Assembly: GCF_014898175.1 (NCBI RefSeq)
Contig: NZ_CP062948.1
Location: 2,542,001 to 2,606,000 of the forward strand
Reading direction: 5' to 3'
From: Bifidobacterium lemurum
GTDB taxonomy: Bacteria > Actinomycetota > Actinomycetes > Actinomycetales > Bifidobacteriaceae
DNA: 64,000 nucleotides
In this document: piece after piece, positions 35,300 through 44,239 of the stretch
Numbering within the stretch: position 1 is the first letter of the stretch
How the letters are laid out: the number at the start of each line of letters is the position of its first letter
Program-made: the position numbers and the translations under genes
Notes under the pieces: model-generated
Database searches by the model: none
The model's input: only the letters and a program-made list of their open reading frames with translations
Told to the model about the DNA's origin: nothing

Positions 35300-35638
35300 C
35301 TATTCGTCGAGCGTCTCGCCGGTCATCACGTGCGCGTGCACGTGGAACACGGTCTGCCCGGCGTCCGCGCCGGTGTTGAACACCAGACGGTAGTCGCCGT
35401 GGAAGGCGTCGTCGGCGATGCCCTGCGCCACCTCGACCATATGCGCCAGCCGCGCGGGGTCGCCCGCCGCCAGCTCGGCGACGTTCGCGTAATGCTTCTT
35501 GGGCACGACGAGCACATGCACCTTCGCCTTGGGGTTGATGTCGTTGAAGGCGTAGGTCGTCTCGTCCTCATAGACCTTGCCGCTGGGGATCTCCCCCGCG
35601 ATGATCCTGCAGAACAGGCAGTCGTCACAATCGCTCAT
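35300..35638 (-). CDS. HIT-family nucleotide-binding hydrolase
   Basis: The 112-residue protein has the histidine-triad motif HVHAHV (99-104) and two N-terminal Cys pairs (CDDCLFC) seen in the Hint group, which hydrolyses purine nucleoside phosphoramidates and related adducts. An adjacent ATG one codon earlier (35641) is also possible; I prefer the second because the AAGGAG site is too close to the first. It lies at the head of the phoH-ybeY-corC-era series, 47 bp upstream of phoH. Confidence 0.9.
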   Translation of the reverse strand: MSDCDDCLFCRIIAGEIPSGKVYEDETTYAFNDINPKAKVHVLVVPKKHYANVAELAAGDPARLAHMVEVAQGIADDAFHGDYRLVFNTGADAGQTVFHVHAHVMTGETLDE

Positions 35639-35740
35639 CATGCTCCTTGATTCGTCGTCGCCGGCCCCTCGGCCGTCGCTTTCTATGCTATTGCGTCGCG
35701 TGGAAATTTCGCGTTACGCAAGAATGAATTCCCGAAACGG

Positions 35741-36538
35741 TCAGGCGTATCGCCCCAACGCGCGGCTGAGCAGACTCAAGGCGACGGGCCCAGCGGTCGA
35801 AGCGCGAAGGATGTTGGAGCCCAGCACGCAGGAATGCGCGCCCGCTTTGACGAAGCCCTCCACCTCCGCCTCGCTGATGCCGCCCTCCGGACCGACCACC
35901 ACATAGACGGTGCGGGGCTTGCCGTCGGACAGGCAGCGATCCTGCAGCTCCTCGACATGGCGCTCAACGCCGGCCCACGTGTCGGTGGCGTCCTGATGGA
36001 GCACCACGACCAGATCGCCGTGCACGCAGGCGCGCCGGCATATGGCCACGATCTGTTTGCTGGATGCGCACTCCTCCAGCGTCGGCATCCAGGAGCGGCG
36101 GGACTGTTCGGTGGCCGCCTGAAGCACCTGCGACCATTTGCGGTCGGTGCGGCCCGTCTTCCATTTGGCGATGGACCGGTCCGCCTGCCAGGGCACCACC
36201 GTATCCACGCCGATCTGCGTGGCCGTGTCGATCGCCTGCTCGTCGTGTCCGTTTTTCGCCAACGCCTGCACCAGGGCCAGTCGAGTCAGCGGCTGCGGTT
36301 CCAGCCCCATTTCGGTCACCTTCGCCACGCCCTCCTGCGCGTCGTCGAGCACGGCTTTCAGGCGTAATCCGCGTCCGTCGCTCAGCTGCAGGCTGTCCCC
36401 CACATCCAATCGCATCGCCTGGATGGCGTGGCGTCTGACGTGGGCGGGCAGGGTGAGCGTCCATCCGGCGCGCAGTTCGTCGGTGTTGACGGGCACGCCG
36501 TCGACGTCGGGATCGAAAAGAAACAAGGCATCGGTCAT
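35741..36538 (-). CDS. rsmE: 16S rRNA (uracil1498-N3)-methyltransferase
   Basis: The 265-residue SPOUT methyltransferase shows VVGPEGGISEAEVE and LGSNILRASTAGPVALSLL near its C terminus, which form the trefoil knot and SAM site of RsmE. An N-terminal PUA-like domain (about 20-90) is present. It methylates N3 of U1498 of 16S rRNA in the assembled 30S subunit. The ATG at 36538 follows TTGGGAC; the longer ORF would reach into the tRNA promoter. It is divergent from tRNA-Leu. Confidence 0.92.
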   Translation of the reverse strand: MTDALFLFDPDVDGVPVNTDELRAGWTLTLPAHVRRHAIQAMRLDVGDSLQLSDGRGLRLKAVLDDAQEGVAKVTEMGLEPQPLTRLALVQALAKNGHDEQAIDTATQIGVDTVVPWQADRSIAKWKTGRTDRKWSQVLQAATEQSRRSWMPTLEECASSKQIVAICRRACVHGDLVVVLHQDATDTWAGVERHVEELQDRCLSDGKPRTVYVVVGPEGGISEAEVEGFVKAGAHSCVLGSNILRASTAGPVALSLLSRALGRYA

Positions 36539-36576
36539 GGTCCCAAGGCTACACCGACACACGCGACACTCCGGAA

Positions 36577-36604
36577 TTGCACGCTCGTAGTTTGGTGGTA
36601 GAGT
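36577..36604 (+). promoter_or_regulatory. Putative promoter of tRNA-Leu
   Basis: TTGCAC (36577-36582) and TAGAGT (36599-36604) are separated by 16 bp, about 27 bp before the tRNA 5' end. Confidence 0.55.
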
Positions 36605-36630
36605 ATCTACTCGTTGTCCAAACGACACCT

Positions 36631-36720
36631 GCCCGGGTGGCGGAATGGTAGACGCGCTAGCTTGAGGTGCTAGTGCCTATTTTAACGGGCGTACGGGTTC
36701 AAGTCCCGTCTCGGGCACCA
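36631..36720 (+). tRNA. tRNA-Leu (GAG)
   Basis: The 90-nt type II tRNA begins GCCCGGG, pairs with CTCGGGC at the 3' end, and has the anticodon loop TTGAGGT (anticodon GAG, reading CUC/CUU), a long variable arm (CCTATTTTAACGGGC region) and a TTCAAGT T-loop. The CCA end is encoded. A hairpin terminator follows at once. Confidence 0.97.
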
Positions 36721-36723
36721 ACG

Positions 36724-36751
36724 AAAACCCCTTGGAATCCAAGGGGTTTTC
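36724..36751 (+). terminator. Terminator of tRNA-Leu
   Basis: The perfect stem AAAACCCCTTGGA/TCCAAGGGGTTTT starts 4 bp after the CCA end. Confidence 0.85.
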
Positions 36752-36782
36752 TTGTATCCACCTACCATACGAAAGGCCACGC

Positions 36783-37667
36783 ATGCGGTTCATCACCTTG
36801 CAGACCATCGACGACGAACGCGTGTCCGCCTACGTGAACCTCACCGAAATGCAGCTGCGCAACCGGCTGGAACCGGCCAAAGGCCTGTTCATCGCCGAAT
36901 CCCCCAAGGTGATCGACCGCGCGCTGGCCGCCGGGCGCGAACCGATATCGCTGTTGGTCGAGGAGCCTTGGATCGAAGGCATGGCCGAAACCTTCGCGCG
37001 CATCGACGCGCAATGGGGTCCCGACGTTCCCGTCTACGTCGCCAGTCCAGAACAGCTGCAGCGGCTGACCGGCTATCGGCTGCATCGCGGAGCGCTGTCG
37101 GCGATGCGCCGCTGGCCCTTGCCCTCCGTGGCCGAGGTGTGCCGCGACGCCCGCCGTGTCGCCGTGATGGAGAATATCGTCGATCCGACCAATGTGGGCG
37201 CGCTGATGCGTTCGGCCGCCGCGCTCGACATCGACGCCGTGCTGGTGACCCCGTCCTGCGGCGACCCGCTGTACCGGCGTGCGGCCCGCGTCTCCATGGG
37301 CACCGTGTTCCAAGTGCCGTGGACGCGCATCACCGGATACGAGCCGAGCGGTGCGGAGAACAAACGGTACTGGCCGTTTCTGGGAATCGACGAGCTCAAG
37401 TCGTTGGGCTTCACCACGGTGGCCATGGCGTTGGAGGACGACTCCCTGTCCATGGACGAACTGGTGGACCGCCTGCACTCCCCCGCGGATGCGCCGGGGC
37501 ACATCGAACGCCTCGCGTTGATCTTCGGCACCGAAGGAGACGGCCTGTCGCGACACACCATCGCGCGCGCCGACCTGACCGTGAAAATCCCCATGAGCCA
37601 CGACGTGGACAGCCTCAACGTGGCCGCCTCCAGCGCCGTGGCCTTCTACGCGACGCGAATTCGCTGA
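36783..37667 (+). CDS. TrmH/SpoU-family RNA methyltransferase
   Basis: The 294-residue SPOUT enzyme has an N-terminal substrate-binding domain and the three SpoU motifs: NIVDPTNVGALMRSAAAL (about 132-149), LALIFGTEGDGLS and IPMSHDVDSLNVAASSAVAFY at the C terminus. It methylates a ribose 2'-OH in tRNA or rRNA; which site cannot be read here. ATG at 36783 (MRFITLQTIDDERV) follows GAAAGG; the longer ORF begins inside the tRNA terminator. Confidence 0.92.
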   Translation: MRFITLQTIDDERVSAYVNLTEMQLRNRLEPAKGLFIAESPKVIDRALAAGREPISLLVEEPWIEGMAETFARIDAQWGPDVPVYVASPEQLQRLTGYRLHRGALSAMRRWPLPSVAEVCRDARRVAVMENIVDPTNVGALMRSAAALDIDAVLVTPSCGDPLYRRAARVSMGTVFQVPWTRITGYEPSGAENKRYWPFLGIDELKSLGFTTVAMALEDDSLSMDELVDRLHSPADAPGHIERLALIFGTEGDGLSRHTIARADLTVKIPMSHDVDSLNVAASSAVAFYATRIR

Positions 37668-37819
37668 AATCTCCTGCGCCACGCCCACGCCTTACCTTGC
37701 GTGTCGGAAAAAATCTGCAATTATGGACAGTGCGAGTCATTGGCGACGAAGCCGGGGCTCAGTGAAAGTAGTTCGGTGTCGTAAGACGCTCCGGCAGTGA
37801 CTAAAGAGAGGATGCAGCG

Positions 37820-39067
37820 ATGGCGAAGAACAAGCAGAAGATCCTGTCCATCGTTCTGGCAGGCGGCGAAGGAACTCGCCTTATGCCGTTGACCCGAGAC
37901 CGTGCGAAGCCGGCCGTGCCGTTCGGCGGCGCGTTCCGACTGATCGATTTCCCCCTAAGTAATCTGGTGAATTCGGATTACCGTCATATCATCGTGCTCA
38001 CGCAGCACAAGTCCCATTCGCTCGACCGTCACATCTCGCAGATGTGGCGTTTCTCGTCGTTGCTGGGCAACTACGTCTCCCCCGTGCCGGCGCAGCAGCG
38101 CCTTGGCAAGCACTGGTATCTCGGCTCCGCGGACGCCATCTACCAGACGATCAACATCATCGAGGACGTGCAGCCCGACATCGTCGTCATCGTCGGCGCC
38201 GACCACGTGTACCGTATGGACTTCGGCCAGATGGTGCAGCAGCATATCGAATCCGGCGCCGAGTTCACCGTCGCGGGCATCCGCCAGCCGATCAACCAGT
38301 CGAACCAGTTCGGCGTGATCGACGTGGATCCCGAGCATCCCAATCAGATTAAAACCTTCCTGGAGAAGCCGGACACCTGCGCCGGTCTGCCGGACGATCC
38401 GAACTCCTTCCTCGCCTCGATGGGCAACTACGTGGCCAACACGGACGCCCTGTTCGACGCTCTTGCCAAGGACGAGAAGGCGACCGACACCAAGCATGAT
38501 ATGGGCGGCGACATCGCCCCCTACTTCGCCTCCCGCGGCGAGGCCGGCGTGTACGACTTCAACACGAACATCATCCCCGGATCCAACGAGAAGGACCATG
38601 CCTACTGGCGCGATGTGGGCACGCTCAAGCAGTTCTACGACGCGCATATGGATCTGATCTCCTATGTGCCGGAGTTCAACCTGTACAACCAGCAGTGGCC
38701 GATCTACACGAACACCGGCACGTTGCCGCCGGCCAAGTTCGTGCATGCGGGCCGCGACCGTCTCGGCCACGCCACCGATTCGATCGTCTCCCCCGGCGTG
38801 ATCGTGTCCGGCGGCGAGGTGCACCACTCCGTGCTCTCTCCGAACGTGCACATCCACTCCTGGGCGCAGGTCGTCGATTCGATCCTGTTCGATGGCGTCA
38901 CGATCAACCGTCGCGCGCGCGTCTACAAGGCGATCCTCGACAAGAACGTGGTGCTCACCGAGAACTCGACCGTCGGCATCGACACCGAGCATGATCTGGC
39001 CCGTGGCTTCACCGTCACGCCGGAAGGCATCACCGTCGTCCCGAAGGGCACCATCGTCGACGACTGA
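37820..39067 (+). CDS. glgC: Glucose-1-phosphate adenylyltransferase
   Basis: The 415-residue enzyme makes ADP-glucose, the committed step of glycogen synthesis. The N-terminal nucleotidyltransferase motif [26 protein letters not shown] and the left-handed beta-helix C-terminal domain (about 290-400) are present, with GSADAIYQT and [10 protein letters not shown] in between. The ATG at 37820 has GAGAGGA upstream. It is monocistronic, ending in a strong hairpin followed by an array of dispersed repeats. No glycogen synthase gene is adjacent. Confidence 0.96.
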   Translation: MAKNKQKILSIVLAGGEGTRLMPLTRDRAKPAVPFGGAFRLIDFPLSNLVNSDYRHIIVLTQHKSHSLDRHISQMWRFSSLLGNYVSPVPAQQRLGKHWYLGSADAIYQTINIIEDVQPDIVVIVGADHVYRMDFGQMVQQHIESGAEFTVAGIRQPINQSNQFGVIDVDPEHPNQIKTFLEKPDTCAGLPDDPNSFLASMGNYVANTDALFDALAKDEKATDTKHDMGGDIAPYFASRGEAGVYDFNTNIIPGSNEKDHAYWRDVGTLKQFYDAHMDLISYVPEFNLYNQQWPIYTNTGTLPPAKFVHAGRDRLGHATDSIVSPGVIVSGGEVHHSVLSPNVHIHSWAQVVDSILFDGVTINRRARVYKAILDKNVVLTENSTVGIDTEHDLARGFTVTPEGITVVPKGTIVDD

Positions 39068-39087
39068 TCGACCCGATCAAGAAACGC

Positions 39088-39130
39088 GATGAGGGCCTCG
39101 CACCACACCGGTGCGAGGCCCTCATCTTTT
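39088..39130 (+). terminator. Terminator of glgC
   Basis: The long perfect stem GATGAGGGCCTCGCACC / GGTGCGAGGCCCTCATC with a 5-nt loop is followed by TTTT. Confidence 0.93.
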
Positions 39131-39300
39131 CGTCATCCTAAGAGCCTTTCACATCCTGACCGGAGCCTCCCCTACATCATCCTGAGCGGAGCCCGTAAGG
39201 CGAGGCGTAAGGATCGCTCAGCCGGACATCGTTAAGAGATCCTTCGACTCCGCTGCGCTTCGCTCAGGATGACAGAAAGAGGCCACTCCGCTCAGGATGA
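39131..39300. repeat. Degenerate array of dispersed GAGCG/GTCGA palindromic elements
   Basis: At least three clear and two decayed copies of the core CATCCTGAGCGGAG / GATCCTTCGACTCCGC lie in both orientations between convergent glgC and the SufT-like gene: 39175-39217, 39238-39275 and 39283-39300, with remnants at 39133-39170. The same family occurs near 22.8 kb and, translated, inside the ABC ATPase near 61 kb. Confidence 0.85.
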
Positions 39301-39307
39301 CTGGAAC

Positions 39308-39883
39308 TTAGTATTTCGGCAGGTTGTCGAAGTTGAAGCCGAGGGCGGCGAGCTGTTCGCGGCCCTCCGGAGTGATTTTCTCCATGGTCCAACGCGGCTG
39401 CCAGGTCCAGTCGATGCGGAACTCCTCCACAAGCCCGGCCAGCGTGCTCGCGCACTCGTCCTCGATCAGGTCGGTGAGGGGGCACGCGGGAGTGGTCAGC
39501 GTCATGGTGATGATGGCGCGGCCAAGCTCGTCGATCTCGATGCCGTACACCAATCCCAGGTCGATCACGTCGATGCCGAGCTCGGGGTCGATCACCTGAT
39601 GCAACGCCTCACGCACGTCGGCCGCGGTGGCGCGTCCGATCTCATCGACGAATTTCAGCGGGATTTCGTCGTCGCCGTTCCCATCGGAGCAGCCGCACTG
39701 CTCACCTTCGCCGCAACCGCAGTTTCCATCGTCGCCCTCGACGGGCTGCGGACGTCCGTTCGGGAAGCCCTTGGCGAGGGCCGGATTCGCCATCACACGG
39801 CGCGCGGCGTTCTCGTCCTGCAGAACGCCGTTGACGGCGTCGAACACGGAGGCGGAGGGTTCGGGAACCAGATTGTCGCTCAT
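39308..39883 (-). CDS. SufT-like metal-sulfur cluster assembly factor with a Cys-rich extension
   Basis: The 191-residue protein has a C-terminal MIP18/DUF59 domain (about 85-188) with the conserved TTPACPL (Cys134), the group that includes SufT and PaaD and helps deliver or mature Fe-S clusters. Typical members have about 100-130 residues; this one has an 80-residue N-terminal extension that includes a CxC-x5-CxC cluster (Cys55, 57, 63, 65) in a Gly/Asp/Glu-rich stretch, possibly a metal site. The ATG at 39883 has GGAG upstream. It ends the suf gene series and stands about 150 bp after sufU. Confidence 0.85.
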   Translation of the reverse strand: MSDNLVPEPSASVFDAVNGVLQDENAARRVMANPALAKGFPNGRPQPVEGDDGNCGCGEGEQCGCSDGNGDDEIPLKFVDEIGRATAADVREALHQVIDPELGIDVIDLGLVYGIEIDELGRAIITMTLTTPACPLTDLIEDECASTLAGLVEEFRIDWTWQPRWTMEKITPEGREQLAALGFNFDNLPKY

Positions 39884-40029
39884 TGCTACTCCATCATTAA
39901 AAGAACATGCTGCTACACAGCATAATCGTCATCTGCGGTGTTTGTCACCACCGTCACGCCGTTTTCATCCGGCGGCGCAGAGCCGCATCGTATGGGTCCC
40001 TTCCGGAATCCCTCGATGGCGGCGCTCCG

Positions 40030-40581
40030 TCAGGCTTTGGCGGCGAGGGCTTTGGCCACCGCGTCCTTCATACCCTCCCAGCCGAGCAGCGCGCATTTGA
40101 TGCGCATCGGATATTTGGATACGCCTTGGAATACGACGGCATCCTCCAAAGACTCCTCGAGCGCCTCGTCGTCCAGTCCGGCGCCGCGCGACTCCATCAG
40201 CTTGCGGAAGGCGACGGCGAGAGCCATCGCCTCTTCCACGGTTTTGCCGTCGACCAGATCGACCATGATGGACAGACTCGCCTGCGAAATCGAGCAGCCC
40301 TGCCCATCCCACACCAACCGTTCGATGGTGTGGGGTTCGGTGTCGGAAACCTCCACATGCACGGTCGCCTCGTCGCCGCAGGTCGGATTGAACTGGTGGG
40401 ATTCGCCGGGAGTGCAGTATTCATGCCCCGCACGCACGATGGCCTCACCACCGGACGCCCCCTCCTCCTTGGTCAGGTCGCGGGCGAAACGCTCCTTGCC
40501 ATGCGGGTCGCGCGCGGCCTCCATAATGACCTGCTGGTACATCTGCTCCAGCTCGTCGCCGCTCATGCCAAAATCACTCAT
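40030..40581 (-). CDS. sufU: Fe-S cluster assembly protein SufU
   Basis: The 183-residue NifU/IscU-like protein has the three conserved Cys, Cys68 (NPTCGD), Cys96 (GQGCSISQAS) and Cys163 (IKCALLGW), with Asp70 next to the first. In Gram-positive bacteria SufU is the Zn-dependent sulfur acceptor that relays persulfide from SufS. The start at 40581 (MSDFGMSGDE) is weakly supported by GGAGA; longer ORF codons upstream are out of family. It is the gene after sufS, with a 136-bp spacer. Confidence 0.94.
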   Translation of the reverse strand: MSDFGMSGDELEQMYQQVIMEAARDPHGKERFARDLTKEEGASGGEAIVRAGHEYCTPGESHQFNPTCGDEATVHVEVSDTEPHTIERLVWDGQGCSISQASLSIMVDLVDGKTVEEAMALAVAFRKLMESRGAGLDDEALEESLEDAVVFQGVSKYPMRIKCALLGWEGMKDAVAKALAAKA

Positions 40582-40717
40582 AGTTCTCCAATCTACCGCC
40601 ATCCGCGCCCAACCAGACAGCGTCTTCACGTTCGTGGGCAGGCGAAGCGAAAGCCAGTCCGTATATCGTATGCCGTACGCATACGGGTGATCGTCACCCG
40701 CGTCATGCGGCTCGCGG

Positions 40718-41989
40718 TCACGCGCCGAAGAACGCGCGCACCTTGCCCAACGCCTCGACCAGAGCGCGCGCGCCCTCCACGCTGTTGTACACGCCGCTGG
40801 ATGCGCGGTTCGACGCGTAGATGCCGAAATGGCGGTGCACGGGTTGCGCGCAGTGGTGTCCCACGCGGATGGCGATGCCTTGTGCATCGATGAATTGGCC
40901 CACATCATGCGGATGCACACCGGCGACGTCGAACGCGACGGTGCCGATGCGGCCGGCATTCTCACGGGGACCGAGAACACGAACGCCGTCGATGTCGCCG
41001 ATCTTCAGCAATTCGGCCGCGATTTGACGCTCATGCGCCTCGATGTTCCCCAAGCCGATGTCCATCATCCAATCGGCGGCCACGCCGGCTGCCACGACCT
41101 GCGCCACCGGCTGGGTTCCGGCCTCGAAACGGGCGGGCGGCACCATGTATTGGGCCGGCTGGTCCATCCACGCGAGTTCCACCATCGAACCGCCGAAATT
41201 GGCCGGAGGCAGCGCCTCCAACAGTTCACGCTTGCCGTAGAGGAATCCCACACCGGTAGGGCCGTACATCTTATGCGCGCTCCACGCGGCGAAATCCACG
41301 TCCAACGCATGGAAATCCACGGCCAGATGAGGAACTGACTGGCAGGCGTCGAGCACGAACACCGCGCCCACCTCATGCGCGCGGGACACCAGCGGCGCAA
41401 TATCGGTGATGGCGCCGGTCACATTCGCCACATGGGTGACGGCGACCACTTTCGTGCGTTCGGTGATGACCTCGCGGGCCTCATCGACGCGCACGCGTCC
41501 CTCGTCGTCCAAATCCAACCATTTGAAGGTCGCGCCGGTGCGGGCCGCCAGCTCCTGGAAAGGCAGCAGCACCGAATGATGCTCGGCTTTCGAGACGACG
41601 ATCTCATCGCCGGGTTTCAATGCGAAACGGGCGGCCGCCGCTCCCCCACGGCCCAGACTCGCGTTGCCGAACGCAGTGGCCAACAGGTTGAGACCAGCCG
41701 TGGCGCCGGAGGTTACCACGACCTCCTCTTCGCCCTCCGCCGCGTTCGCGCCGACCAGACGGGCCACTTTGGAGCGCGCGTCCTCGAAGGCCATGGTGCT
41801 GCGGGCCGCAAGCTCATGCGCCCCGCGATGCACGCCGGCGTTGATGGTGCGGTAGAACTCGCTCTCCGCGTCAATCACGCACTGCGGCTTCTGGGCGGTC
41901 GCGGCGGAATCCAGATATACCAGCGGACGCCCGTGCACCTGCTGGTCCAGAATCGGAAACTCAGCCCGCACCTTATCGAAATCAATCAT
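40718..41989 (-). CDS. sufS: Cysteine desulfurase SufS
   Basis: The 423-residue class V PLP enzyme releases sulfur from cysteine for Fe-S cluster building. The PLP lysine lies in AAWSAHKMYGPTG, and the catalytic Cys in RVGHHCAQPVH, the SufS-type short loop. The start ATG at 41989 (MIDFDKVRAEFPIL) matches the family; an upstream in-frame start would run across an inverted repeat. It follows sufC at an unusually long distance of 217 bp that contains the repeat structure. Confidence 0.95.
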   Translation of the reverse strand: MIDFDKVRAEFPILDQQVHGRPLVYLDSAATAQKPQCVIDAESEFYRTINAGVHRGAHELAARSTMAFEDARSKVARLVGANAAEGEEEVVVTSGATAGLNLLATAFGNASLGRGGAAAARFALKPGDEIVVSKAEHHSVLLPFQELAARTGATFKWLDLDDEGRVRVDEAREVITERTKVVAVTHVANVTGAITDIAPLVSRAHEVGAVFVLDACQSVPHLAVDFHALDVDFAAWSAHKMYGPTGVGFLYGKRELLEALPPANFGGSMVELAWMDQPAQYMVPPARFEAGTQPVAQVVAAGVAADWMMDIGLGNIEAHERQIAAELLKIGDIDGVRVLGPRENAGRIGTVAFDVAGVHPHDVGQFIDAQGIAIRVGHHCAQPVHRHFGIYASNRASSGVYNSVEGARALVEALGKVRAFFGA

Positions 41990-42027
41990 CTCGCCTATTC
42001 CTCTTTCGTAAGTTGCGTACGTAACGA

Positions 42028-42201
42028 GCGGGGAGCTGGGATGTTCTGTTCTCGACCGTAAAGACTTGGCCTGAGCGGCCCGGAGCGTGTCGTGAATAGA
42101 ACATCCCAGCTCCCCGCGGCCCATGCTGGAACTTTAGAGCACAATCCAGAGCAGATGAAAACAGAGCCACTCCAGGCCCCCGCGGCCCACGCTGGAACTT
42201 T
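42028..42201. repeat. Long inverted repeat and direct repeat between sufC and sufS
   Basis: GCGGGGAGCTGGGATGTTCT (42028-42047) is repeated exactly in inverted orientation at 42098-42117, with 50 nt between. A 23-bp direct repeat (22 identical) starting CCCGCGGCCCA lies at 42113-42135 and 42179-42201. In the mRNA the inverted repeat would form a 20-bp stem just after sufC and before sufS. It has no T run. Confidence 0.85.
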
Positions 42202-42206
42202 GGTCC

Positions 42207-42986
42207 TTACGCCAGCGCGGACTCGGAATCGGATCCGGCGGGCAGGTACTGGTCGTAGCCCTGCTCTTCGAGTTCGTCCGCCAGCTCCGGGCCGCCGGTC
42301 TTCACGAAGTGTCCGTCAGAGAAGACGTGCACGATGTCGGGCTTGATGTACTTCAGAATGCGCGTGTAGTGCGTGACCATGAGGATGCCGAAGTTGTTGG
42401 CCTCCTTGGCACGGTTCACGCCTTCGGAGACGACGCGCAGCGCGTCCACGTCCAGACCGGAGTCGGTTTCGTCGAGGATGGCGAACTTCGGGCGCAGCAG
42501 TTCGAGCTGCAGCACTTCGGCGCGCTTCTTCTCGCCACCGGAGAAGCCCTCGTTCACGGAACGGGTCGCGAACTTCGGATCCATCTTGAGGCGCTTCATC
42601 GACTCGGTGAGCTCCTTGGTCCACGTGCGGATGGCGGGCGCCTTGCCGTCGATCTCCGTTTTCGCGGTGCGCAGGAAGTTCGTCATCGACACGCCCGGCA
42701 CTTCGACCGGATACTGCATGGCCAGGAACAGGCCGGCTTTGGCGCGCTCGTCCGGGGTCATCTTGAGCACATCCTCGCCGTCGAGCAGCACTTGGCCGGA
42801 GTCGACGATGTACTTGGGGTGTCCGGCCAGCGTGTAGGCCAGCGTGGACTTGCCGGAGCCGTTGGGGCCCATGATGGCGTGGGTCTCGCCCGAGTTGACG
42901 GTCAGGCTCGCGCCTTTGAGGATCTGCTTGATGCCGTCCTTGGTTTCGACGTGGGCGACGAGGTCTTTGATTTCCAGGGTTGCCAT
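42207..42986 (-). CDS. sufC: Fe-S cluster assembly ATPase SufC
   Basis: The 259-residue ABC-type ATPase has Walker A GPNGSGKST, signature FSGGEKKRAEVLQ and Walker B ILDETDSGLDVDAL. SufC drives the SufBCD scaffold in the cytoplasm. It is preceded by sufD with a 27-bp gap and a good ribosome-binding site (AGGAGAACACC), so sufB-D-C are one unit. Confidence 0.96.
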   Translation of the reverse strand: MATLEIKDLVAHVETKDGIKQILKGASLTVNSGETHAIMGPNGSGKSTLAYTLAGHPKYIVDSGQVLLDGEDVLKMTPDERAKAGLFLAMQYPVEVPGVSMTNFLRTAKTEIDGKAPAIRTWTKELTESMKRLKMDPKFATRSVNEGFSGGEKKRAEVLQLELLRPKFAILDETDSGLDVDALRVVSEGVNRAKEANNFGILMVTHYTRILKYIKPDIVHVFSDGHFVKTGGPELADELEEQGYDQYLPAGSDSESALA

Positions 42987-43013
42987 TGGTGTTCTCCTAA
43001 AACTGGTAGCGGC

Positions 43014-44237
43014 TTACTGCTCTTCGAAGGCCTTCGCGAGTTCCGCGTTCTCGCCGCGGGACAGGCGTCGGTCGATGACGGTCATGAGATGCTCGGAGAT
43101 GGCGGGCACGCCGATCTCGTCGACGAGTTCGCCGAAGAAGCCGCGCACCACGAGTTTGCGGGCTTCGATTTCAGGGATGCCGCGCGACTGCAGGTAGAAC
43201 AGCTCCTCATCGTCGAAGCGGCCCACCGACGAGGCATGGCCCGCGCCGACGATGTTGCCGTTCTCGATCTCCAGATTCGGCTCGGAGTCGGCGATCGCGC
43301 CCGGGGTGAGCACGAGGTTGCGGTTCAGCTCGTATGAGTCCGTGCCGGGGGCGGTCGGTTCGATCAGCGCGTTGCCCACCCATGTGGAGTGCGCGTCCTT
43401 GCCGTCGAGCGCTCCCTTGTAGACCACGCGGGATTTGCATTCGGGATGGTTGTGCACCACCATCGTGCGGTGTTCGATATGCTCGCCCGGATCGACGAAG
43501 TAGATGCCGAGCATGTTGAGCTCGCCCTGCTCTCCGCCGAAGTCCTGATCCATGCGGATGCGCACCACGTCGCCGCCGAGGGTGACGACGGAGTGGCGCA
43601 GGCTCGCGCCCTTGCCCACATGCAGGCGATGATTGCCCACATGCTTGGAACCGTGCGCCCATTCCTGGATGAACGTGGCGGAGATGTGGCTGTCCTGTCC
43701 GGTGACGATCTCCACGCCTTCGGCCAAGCGCGCTTCGCCGTCGTGTTCGACGACCACGTCGGCATGCGTGTTGGGGGCGGCCGCGATCACCAGATGCAGG
43801 GCGTCGAGCGTCTGGCCCGCGCCGTGCACCCGCACGAGCACCGGCTGGTCGAGTTCGCCGTTCAGTTCGATGATGGTGGCGGTGGCGCCGGAGTTCCATT
43901 CCACGGCGGCCACGCGGTCGCTGGGCTTGGAGACGGTGCCGGAGGGCGCTTCGCCGAGCTTGCGCTGGGCGATGGTGACGTGGTTTCCGGGAACCGGGGA
44001 GCCGTCCACCATGCCGATTTCCACCACGGTCTGGCCGGATGGTTCGAACACGTCGAAGAACTCCTCGATGCGTTCGATCGGAGTGTAGCGCCAATCCTCC
44101 TGGTCGCGCGAGGGCGCGGCGAAATCCGCCACGTCGAAGGAGCGTGGATTGCGGTCGGCGCTCGACGGCATGGCCGCCGGAGTCGCATACGGATCGTTCG
44201 GATCCGCGACGGGGATGTTGATTTCCTTCTCGGCCAT
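43014..44237 (-). CDS. sufD: Fe-S cluster assembly protein SufD
   Basis: The 407-residue beta-helix protein forms the SufBC2D scaffold with SufB. Its C-terminal region (HASSVGRFDDEELFYLQSRGIPEIEARKLVVRGFF) contains the SufB/SufD signature. The start at 44237 is only 2 bp after the sufB stop, so they are translated in tandem. Confidence 0.95.
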   Translation of the reverse strand: MAEKEINIPVADPNDPYATPAAMPSSADRNPRSFDVADFAAPSRDQEDWRYTPIERIEEFFDVFEPSGQTVVEIGMVDGSPVPGNHVTIAQRKLGEAPSGTVSKPSDRVAAVEWNSGATATIIELNGELDQPVLVRVHGAGQTLDALHLVIAAAPNTHADVVVEHDGEARLAEGVEIVTGQDSHISATFIQEWAHGSKHVGNHRLHVGKGASLRHSVVTLGGDVVRIRMDQDFGGEQGELNMLGIYFVDPGEHIEHRTMVVHNHPECKSRVVYKGALDGKDAHSTWVGNALIEPTAPGTDSYELNRNLVLTPGAIADSEPNLEIENGNIVGAGHASSVGRFDDEELFYLQSRGIPEIEARKLVVRGFFGELVDEIGVPAISEHLMTVIDRRLSRGENAELAKAFEEQ

Positions 44238-44239
44238 GC

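Noticed and set aside
39131..39300. CRISPR-like array
   Set aside because: Repeats are in both orientations, vary in length and have no regular spacers; they are dispersed palindromic elements.
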